From assembly GCA_001564135.1 (NCBI GenBank), contig LKNH01000076.1:1-10281 (forward strand): a stretch of 10,281 nt of DNA. The letters are read 5' to 3'. Positions 6,927 to 10,281 of this stretch are shown piece by piece. The notes under the pieces are model-generated. The model saw nothing but the letters and a program-made list of their open reading frames with translations. It was not told the origin of the DNA and did not search any database. The translations under genes were made by a program, and so were the position numbers. The DNA comes from Halobacteriaceae archaeon Tc-Br11_E2g27. Lineage in GTDB: Archaea > Halobacteriota > Halobacteria > Halobacteriales > Haloarculaceae. Positions within the stretch are counted from its first letter, which is position 1. Each line of letters begins with the position of its first letter.

Positions 6927-7036
6927 AAAAAAGCAGCCACGCGTTGTGGGAGCGTGGGATGCGAGCGTCTTGTAAAAGGTCAGGGCGCGCCGTGGGAGGA
7001 TGGGAGTTGTGGGTGTGTGGCCGTCGGTGCGCGCCC
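6927..7036 (-). ncRNA. Candidate small structured RNA with repeated C-rich loop motifs
   Basis: On the minus strand a TATA-like TTTAAG (7061-7066) lies about 27 bp before G7036, where an 8-bp GC stem starts: GGGCGCGC (7036-7029) pairs with GCGCGCCC (6990-6983), with two further CG pairs after a 2-nt bulge. The roughly 38-nt loop is C-rich and contains CCCACAAC and TCCCACG. Further down, CCACGC (6957-6952) pairs with GCGTGG (6942-6937) around the 9-nt loop TCCCACAAC, followed by CTGC and six T (6932-6927), which is terminator-like. CCCACAAC occurs exactly in both loops (7013-7006 and 6950-6943), and TCCCACG also occurs twice. The sequence lacks the hallmark motifs of RNase P RNA, SRP RNA or tRNA. 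Promoter spacing, stems, repeated loop motif and T-run together support an RNA gene of about 110 nt, not confirmed by comparison. It could instead be a long leader for the downstream membrane protein. Confidence 0.5.
6937..6957 (-). terminator. Stem-loop of the candidate RNA, followed by T6
   Basis: A six-base-pair stem CCACGC / GCGTGG with a nine-base loop; the minus strand continues CTGC then TTTTTT (6932-6927). The hairpin probably ends the candidate RNA and separates it from the TATA box of the next minus-strand gene at 6893-6900. Confidence 0.45.
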
Positions 7037-7060
7037 AGTCGAGTGGTCACAGTCACACCA

Positions 7061-7066
7061 CTTAAA
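7061..7066 (-). promoter_or_regulatory. TATA-like element for the candidate RNA (possibly bidirectional)
   Basis: TTTAAG on the minus strand, 27 bp from the first G of the long stem at 7036. The sequence is nearly symmetric (CTTAAA on the plus strand), so it might also start a plus-strand transcript running through the palindromic repeat into the 7246 gene. A short inverted repeat CCCGTC / GACGGG sharing a central A (7069-7081) adjoins it. Confidence 0.4.
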
Positions 7067-7099
7067 CGCCCGTCAGACGGGTGTACGACGGGTCAGTGG

Positions 7100-7182
7100 T
7101 GATACTACCGGACGGAAGTCAGTGAACAATCTCGCCACATGTGGTGGCGAGTATGGTACGGAAGGTACGTCTGGCAGTATGA
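7100..7182. mobile_element. 83-bp palindromic MITE-like element, copy 1 (intact)
   Basis: The ends are imperfect terminal inverted repeats: TGATACTACCGGAC on the left and, read from the right end, TCATACTGCCAGAC. The exact centre is an 8-bp stem CTCGCCAC / GTGGCGAG with a 5-nt loop (7131-7151), so the whole element is one long imperfect palindrome. A second copy at 9557-9722 shares both ends and most of the interior, differing mainly in the loop. It has no ORF. I see no clear target duplication. It looks like a non-autonomous transposon remnant (MITE); the parent element is not identified. Confidence 0.7.
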
Positions 7183-7245
7183 CTTCTGCAAGAGCATAGC
7201 GAATTTCTCCAAAAGCACATACGTCAGCCAACCGAGAGTCAGCGT

Positions 7246-7359
7246 ATGGGCTGGGATGACCTATACGAGCGAGCAGCGGAGTACGACATATCCCTTGAGG
7301 CAATCGAACAAGAGCTTTCAGCGCATCGGAAAGAGACCACCGAGGAAGAGCGACAATGA
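7246..7359 (+). CDS. 37-residue protein, candidate antitoxin partner of the PIN-like gene
   Basis: The ATG at 7246 opens a 37-codon frame, acidic and helical (MGWDDLYERAAEYDISLEAI, then QELSAHRKETTEEERQ). Its TGA overlaps the ATG of the next gene as ATGA, the classic arrangement of translationally coupled pairs such as VapB-VapC. The codon pattern resembles its neighbours and the DLYERAAEYD opening looks like short haloarchaeal proteins I have seen beside PIN genes, though I cannot give a family name. It is too short for a standard DNA-binding fold; if it is an antitoxin, it would act by capping the partner. A direct promoter is not obvious; an A-rich patch at 7204-7215 is the best candidate. 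Confidence 0.6.
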   Translation: MGWDDLYERAAEYDISLEAIEQELSAHRKETTEEERQ

Positions 7360-7829
7360 CGGCTGTAGAAAGCGACCCTGCTGGCGTTGTTGCTGATGCG
7401 GATGTACTCGTCGCGGATGTGCTGTGTGATGGATATGCACGCGAGTCACTACTGGCTGTTCGCAGCCACTCGTGGATGACTCTCTTTGCCAGTGAACACC
7501 TTCTTGCGGATGCTGAGGCAGTCCTCGCCTCGCTCACGGATGAGCAACTGGCAAGCGACTGGCGAGCGCAGATTGAATCAGAGTCCGAACGTATTGAACA
7601 TCCACCTGGGGACCATCCTGCGCTGGCGACTGCCTACCGAAGTGGGGCCGCTCATCTCTTGAGTTTTGACGACCAGCTCACAAGCGCACGTGCGAATCTG
7701 AGCGTCAAGCCCCATCTTACATTAAGCGTTCGCCCACCGGATGCGTTCGCTCGGCTATTCGATGCTGCATCACTGTATGAGAGTCTGTTCGACGAGCCCT
7801 ATCCTGGCCCGGATATCGACGTCCGCTAA
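7356..7829 (+). CDS. PIN-like domain protein, candidate toxin ribonuclease
   Basis: A 157-residue protein. The first strand VVADADVLVADVL (11-23) carries Asp14 and Asp16, as in the D-x-[ND]-x-L start of PIN domains. E47 follows in FASEHLL. The later segment GDHPALATAYRSGAAHLLSF (85-104) and DDQL (105-108) matches the typical second half, with D86 and D105/D106 as acidic residues. PIN proteins are metal-dependent RNases and many are VapC toxins. The last 45 residues (SVRPPDAFARLFD onward) are family-specific. I faintly recall a haloarchaeal PIN-like family DUF7384 of this form, unverified. The start overlaps the 37-residue gene by ATGA, so the two are co-translated. It converges with rdgB, with 14 bp between stops. 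Catalytic activity and toxin role are inferred. Confidence 0.7.
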   Translation: MTAVESDPAGVVADADVLVADVLCDGYARESLLAVRSHSWMTLFASEHLLADAEAVLASLTDEQLASDWRAQIESESERIEHPPGDHPALATAYRSGAAHLLSFDDQLTSARANLSVKPHLTLSVRPPDAFARLFDAASLYESLFDEPYPGPDIDVR

Positions 7830-7843
7830 CCGAGTATACAGGA

Positions 7844-8491
7844 CTATCGGTCGGCCTGTTCGTACCAATCAGCGAACTTTGCCAGCGCACGTCCTCGATG
7901 GGAGATTGCGTTCTTCTCTTCGGTCTCCATCTCCGCGAAGGTTTTCCCGTCGTATTCGAAGATTGGATCAAACCCAAATCCACCGTCTCCACGAGGCGCA
8001 ACGATTGTTCCCGGGACAACCCCTTCAAAGAGTTTGACTGGAATTGCGCCATCTGCGACCTGGTCGTCAGTGGTTGCACTGTCGCGTTTCTCAGCCGAGA
8101 GGTCCTGTCCACGACGGCCGTCGTCAACCGGCTCCGGCGTTGCAGCAAATGGGTTTCCGTCACAGTAGGCGACGACACCGCGAAACGCAGCGGAGCGGTT
8201 GTCTTCCTCGGAGACTAACCGCCAAACGCGCTCGATGCAGACGTGTTCTTCGACATAGGAGGAGTAGGGGCCGGGAAAGCCACCAAGTGCATCGATAGTT
8301 AAGCCGGAATCATCGACAATAACGGGCTCTTGGAACTGCTTGTATGCCTCCCGAGCGCCGTGTGCAGCGACAGTCGCAAGCTCATCAGCCTGCGGTTCGA
8401 GATAGTCGAAATCTCGCTGTTCAACTGGCTCATCGAGATACTCCCGGGCTTCGTGTACTTTTCCCGGATTCGTCGTGACGAACGTGACCAT
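7844..8491 (-). CDS. rdgB: XTP/dITP diphosphatase (RdgB/HAM1 family) with an internal insertion
   Basis: A 215-residue house-cleaning enzyme that hydrolyses non-canonical purine nucleoside triphosphates (XTP, ITP, dITP) to monophosphates and pyrophosphate. Family motifs: the substrate-binding TTNPGKVHEA at 6-15, the acidic DDSGLTIDALGGFPGPYSS at 60-78 with D61 as the key acid, GGFGFDPIFEYDGKTFAEM at 170-188, and ISHRGRAL at 196-203. Relative to the usual length of about 185-200 residues there is an extra hydrophilic stretch at about 118-150, between AYCDGNPF and VKLFEGVVPG, rich in D, R and Q. The core motifs are all present, so activity is probably kept. The ATG at 8491 begins directly with the first strand (MVTFVTTN). 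A TATA box at 8531-8538 implies a leader of about 17 nt. Confidence 0.92.
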   Translation of the reverse strand: MVTFVTTNPGKVHEAREYLDEPVEQRDFDYLEPQADELATVAAHGAREAYKQFQEPVIVDDSGLTIDALGGFPGPYSSYVEEHVCIERVWRLVSEEDNRSAAFRGVVAYCDGNPFAATPEPVDDGRRGQDLSAEKRDSATTDDQVADGAIPVKLFEGVVPGTIVAPRGDGGFGFDPIFEYDGKTFAEMETEEKNAISHRGRALAKFADWYEQADR

Positions 8492-8530
8492 ATCCAGTGT
8501 CGGAGGGGCCTGATAGTGATTGTTGCGACT

Positions 8531-8538
8531 CTTTATAG
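8531..8538 (-). promoter_or_regulatory. TATA box of rdgB
   Basis: The minus strand reads CTATAAAG, a strong archaeal box. It is centred about 43 bp from the ATG, which predicts a short 5' leader without a visible Shine-Dalgarno. Confidence 0.5.
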
Positions 8539-8548
8539 AGAAACTCTC

Positions 8549-8561
8549 AAAATAAGGAAAA
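8549..8561 (-). terminator. T-rich termination signal after the DUF5808 gene
   Basis: On the minus strand, 13 bp past the TAA at 8575-8577, the sequence reads GTTTTCCTTATTTT. Oligo-T tracts without a stable hairpin are the usual archaeal intrinsic terminator. It lies just before the rdgB TATA box. Confidence 0.4.
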
Positions 8562-8574
8562 CACCAAAGCCGGA

Positions 8575-8847
8575 TTAATCGACGATTACTTCAACTGGCT
8601 CGCTTTCATCGTCCATCTCAGCCTCGTCGCCGCCGCGCTGTTGCTGATAAAACAGGCCACCGACGACAGCAAGGACAATCCATGACCGCCAGTTGGCCAG
8701 ATTCAGCGTATAGCCAATGCCGAACGGTTTCTTCACGAGCATCCCTTCCTCAGGTTGCCAGTAGGCCGAAAGCAGTCGTTTGAGGCTTGGTTTCTCGAAG
8801 TTGTATGGAATGCCAAGCAGTTCGCCGGATGCAGGTTTCTCCGTCAT
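8575..8847 (-). CDS. DUF5808-type small haloarchaeal membrane-anchored protein
   Basis: A 90-residue protein with the pattern SGELLGIPYNFEKPS (7-21), then AYWQPEEGMLVKKPFGIGYT (28-47) and LNLANWRSW (48-56), which I associate with DUF5808. One hydrophobic helix (about 55-69, SWIVLAVVGGLFY) and an acidic C-terminal tail follow; the tail could face the cytoplasm or the surface. No function is known. The frame continues 80 codons upstream, but that part is Ser/Arg-rich, overlaps the divergent 8966 gene and is not coding. The ATG at 8847 matches the family start and has a TATA-like element 27 bp upstream. Confidence 0.82.
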   Translation of the reverse strand: MTEKPASGELLGIPYNFEKPSLKRLLSAYWQPEEGMLVKKPFGIGYTLNLANWRSWIVLAVVGGLFYQQQRGGDEAEMDDESEPVEVIVD

Positions 8848-8870
8848 AGCAGGTGGTATGCCCGCCGGGC

Positions 8871-8877
8871 TAATGAT
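8871..8877 (-). promoter_or_regulatory. TATA-like box of the DUF5808 gene
   Basis: ATCATTA on the minus strand, centred 27 bp before the ATG at 8847. It supports a leaderless mRNA and the short reading of the gene. Confidence 0.4.
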
Positions 8878-8934
8878 GGTTTCCCTCGCTTTCCAGACCG
8901 ACCGAAACGCAGATCCGGAGCAAAACACCCGATG

Positions 8935-8943
8935 ATTGAAATA
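8935..8943 (+). promoter_or_regulatory. TATA-like box of the 8966 gene
   Basis: ATTGAAATA centred at 8939, 27 bp before the ATG at 8966; the leaderless arrangement again. Confidence 0.4.
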
Positions 8944-8965
8944 GGAACGCGCATCCACTCTCCGT

Positions 8966-9559
8966 ATGACTGAACTCGAATCCCGTCTTGAAACGCTTGA
9001 GCGGGCGGTTACCGATGGGGAAAATGACCTCTCAGAGCTTGCGAGCGAGGCCGATGCCCTCGAACGCCTGAACGAAGTTGAAGCCACTTGTGAGCAGTTC
9101 GAAAGACAGTTGGCAGAACTCGAAGCGGCAACACAGGCGGTTCGCGGCTACGTTGGCTCGATACGCGCTGTTAACAGCGAGGTCGAACAACGAGCTGATG
9201 CTGCTCTCGCTGCTGTCGAATCGCTCGAAGAGCAACTCGAGGCGACTGAGCGAAACGGCGAACCGAGCTCTTATGAGCGAACAGATACGCAGAAACGCTC
9301 ACTCCACCAGCAACAGTCTCCTGACACACGAAGGCCGACAAACCGACCTGAAAACAAACGGGCGTGCTGTGCATGCGGGCGGCCCCAGCAGTCACGAAAC
9401 AACAGAGAGAATACGGGGGTTGCCGTCAGCGACGGCGGTGAATGGTCTGGCTACGATGGATTGGTACAGGATGGTCAGATTAGCGGTTTCGAGTCCGAGG
9501 ATGGTGGAACCTCAGACAAAGAGCCCGGAACGCTCACACGAATTCGAAAACTGTTGTGA
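8966..9559 (+). CDS. DUF7310-type coiled-coil protein with Cys motif
   Basis: A 197-residue acidic protein. Residues about 1-95 are heptad-rich and predicted coiled coil (TELESRLETLERAVTDGEND, later LAELEAATQAVRGYVG and RADAALAAVESLEEQLEA). A hydrophilic, Gln/Asn-rich linker follows, then RACCACGRPQ with Cys134, Cys135 and Cys137, which resembles half of a zinc ribbon. The tail is acidic and ends with a short basic helix TRIRKLL. The N-terminal pattern is what I recall as the haloarchaeal coiled-coil family DUF7310, a name often seen near type II/IV secretion-type genes, which are not in this window. The stop codon TGA (9557-9559) is exactly the first three bases of the repeat copy 2, so the end of the gene may have been set by that insertion. 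Confidence 0.78.
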   Translation: MTELESRLETLERAVTDGENDLSELASEADALERLNEVEATCEQFERQLAELEAATQAVRGYVGSIRAVNSEVEQRADAALAAVESLEEQLEATERNGEPSSYERTDTQKRSLHQQQSPDTRRPTNRPENKRACCACGRPQQSRNNRENTGVAVSDGGEWSGYDGLVQDGQISGFESEDGGTSDKEPGTLTRIRKLL

Positions 9560-9722
9560 TACTACTGGACGGAAGCTATAGCAGCCACTGAAAGTCAATG
9601 CACACCCGATCGCACGAAGGCTGTGCGATCGGTGTGTAAATCGTTTCAATTGTTACTATAGTGAACGATTTCGCCACCCCGGGGTTGCGAGTATGGTACC
9701 GAAGGTATGTCCGGCAGTATGA
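9557..9722. mobile_element. Palindromic MITE-like element, copy 2 (interrupted)
   Basis: It shares with copy 1 the left end TGATACTACTGGACGGAAG, the interior GTGAACRATYTCGCCAC and the right half GCGAGTATGGTAC through to GGCAGTATGA. The palindrome centre is changed: CGCCACCCC / GGGGTTGCG. The left arm is split by a second element at 9579-9658. After removing 82 bp (that element plus one TA), the copy is 84 bp against 83 bp for copy 1, the one-base difference lying in the loop. The right end lies 62 bp before the DUF5787 start. Confidence 0.7.
9579..9658. mobile_element. Nested palindromic element of about 80 bp (second MITE family)
   Basis: The ends TAGCAGCCACTGAAAG and, read from the right, TAGTAACAATTGAAAC are imperfect inverted repeats. 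The centre is a strong hairpin: CACACC-CGATCGCAC against GTGCGATCGGTGTG with one bulged C and a 7-nt loop (9601-9636). TA dinucleotides flank both sides (9577-9578 and 9659-9660). The corresponding uninterrupted site in copy 1 reads GAAGTCAGTGAAC against the reconstructed GAAGCTAGTGAAC here, equal in length, so an insertion with TA duplication fits. It is non-coding; the transposase family is not identified. A TA target would suit IS630/Tc1-like enzymes, while the hairpin could also suggest an IS200/IS605-related origin. Confidence 0.6.
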
Positions 9723-9754
9723 GTCGATTGGCGCTCAACAACGTGCGCCGAACG

Positions 9755-9761
9755 TCTTTTT
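9755..9761 (+). promoter_or_regulatory. TATA-like element of the DUF5787 gene
   Basis: TCTTTTT centred 27 bp before the GTG at 9785. It lies between the mobile element and the gene, so the promoter is not supplied by the insertion. Confidence 0.35.
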
Positions 9762-9784
9762 GCCGCTCCTCACAAACTGAGTGT

Positions 9785-10281
9785 GTGCAGGAGTACGGGT
9801 TTGAGTTGGCACTGGCAGCCCATCTTGAGACGGAACAGGAGGGTATCATCAGTCGTCAACTTGGAACAGCCGTCTCCGGGCGGCGAATTATGGACCTCGT
9901 CTGTGTGCGGCCCGGGCCGGCGTTCAACAAACGGGTTCAACTCACTGGGAAGGCAATCCCACCGGCTGCTATCGAGAGCGATATCGGTCCGGGTCGGTTT
10001 CGGTTCATTCGGGATGGCTTCGACGGTAACCCGGACCAGGCCAGAGCGGTGGTTGAACGGGCGACCGAGTGTGGCTTTTTCGAAACTGAGCGACGGCACG
10101 GGAGAACCTACGCACGACAAACAATACGGTATCCGGATTGGTTTGACCAACTGGTTGGTATCGAAAACAAACCCGACCTTGGCAGCCCGGGCGACCTCGA
10201 AACGCAGTTGTTGAGCGATGTTGCGCTTGGACTGCTTGATGCAGTCGTCCTTGCAACCGAATCGTATGTCACTCGCGCTCA
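9785..10281 (+). CDS. DUF5787-type protein, nuclease-like (3' end outside window)
   Basis: The frame is open from the GTG at 9785 to the window end, 165 codons plus two bases. It begins MQEYGFELALAAHLE, with the start chosen by family pattern and by the TATA-like element 27 bp upstream; another in-frame GTG at 9743 would add 14 unconvincing residues. Conserved-looking blocks are RRIMDLVCVRPGP (33-45), AAIESDIGPGR (61-71), GFFE (97-100), IRYPDWFDQLVGIENKPDLG (114-133) and PGDLETQLLSDVALG (135-149). I recognise this as the haloarchaeal family DUF5787. D37 followed by E127-N-K129 has the spacing order of a PD-(D/E)XK nuclease core, so a DNA or RNA nuclease is possible; this is inference, and the missing C-terminus prevents a full check. 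Confidence 0.8.
   Translation, partial: MQEYGFELALAAHLETEQEGIISRQLGTAVSGRRIMDLVCVRPGPAFNKRVQLTGKAIPPAAIESDIGPGRFRFIRDGFDGNPDQARAVVERATECGFFETERRHGRTYARQTIRYPDWFDQLVGIENKPDLGSPGDLETQLLSDVALGLLDAVVLATESYVTRA

Noticed and set aside
6927..7036. RNase P RNA, SRP RNA or tRNA as identity of the candidate RNA
   Set aside because: None of their hallmark conserved motifs is present and the length is too short for the first two.
7073..7537. 154-codon minus-strand frame over the repeat and the small ORF/PIN genes
   Set aside because: It crosses the mobile palindrome and lies opposite a frame with clear PIN residues; no family pattern.
8848..9087. 80-codon N-terminal extension of the DUF5808 gene
   Set aside because: It overlaps the coiled-coil gene on the other strand and is Ser/Arg-rich; the TATA-like element and family start support 8847.
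7100..9722. The two repeats as a CRISPR array or as ends of one composite transposon
   Set aside because: Only two copies, 2.4 kb apart, each itself a palindrome with complete ends, and the genes between them include rdgB, an ordinary housekeeping gene, with no transposase.
9783..10214. 143-codon plus-strand frame beside the DUF5787 frame
   Set aside because: It is Ser/Arg-rich and out of frame with the DUF5787 pattern, which runs without stop to the window end.

Overview
The window looks like a piece of a haloarchaeal (Halobacteria) chromosome. The proteins are acidic. Most genes have a TATA-like element about 24-30 bp before the start codon and no Shine-Dalgarno, as in leaderless archaeal transcripts. 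Several proteins match haloarchaea-restricted families that I recognise by sequence pattern (DUF5811, DUF5808, DUF7310, DUF5787). Base composition looks moderate for the group, which would fit a Haloquadratum-like or other lower-GC lineage, but I did not compute it and do not assign a genus. Family names are from memory, not from a search.

Layout. Positions 1-338 hold the end of a DUF5811-type gene. Positions 390-4346 are a tightly overlapping three-gene ABC exporter operon: a NatA-like ATPase, then an ABC-2 permease with a long acidic loop and a PrsW-type intramembrane protease domain fused at its C-terminus, then a second ABC-2 permease. Both downstream starts overlap the preceding stop. 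Facing it on the minus strand are a DUF371 gene, an uncharacterised conserved haloarchaeal gene, and a small protein with a ribbon-helix-helix-like segment. A divergent plus-strand gene encodes a TrkA/RCK nucleotide-binding protein (5863-6528), followed by a convergent small membrane protein gene (6555-6872).

Positions 6873-7245 have no protein gene but are rich in signals. There is a minus-strand candidate structured RNA of about 110 nt (7036 down to 6927), with a well-placed TATA element, two stem-loops sharing an exact C-rich loop motif, and a terminator-like hairpin plus T6. It is followed on the plus side by an 83-bp palindromic MITE-like repeat. Next is a candidate toxin-antitoxin-like pair: a 37-residue ORF overlapping by ATGA a PIN-like protein (7246-7829).

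Positions 7844-8491 (minus) encode a RdgB/HAM1-type XTP/dITP diphosphatase with an extra internal segment. Then come a divergent pair, DUF5808 (minus) and a DUF7310-type coiled-coil protein (plus). The stop codon of the latter coincides with the first bases of a second copy of the palindromic repeat (9557-9722). That copy is itself split by another palindromic element of about 80 bp, apparently flanked by a TA duplication. The window ends inside a DUF5787-type gene with a PD-(D/E)XK-like residue pattern.

The most novel items are the candidate RNA, the nested MITEs that use the first copy as an empty-site reference, the small ORF/PIN pair, and the permease-protease fusion.
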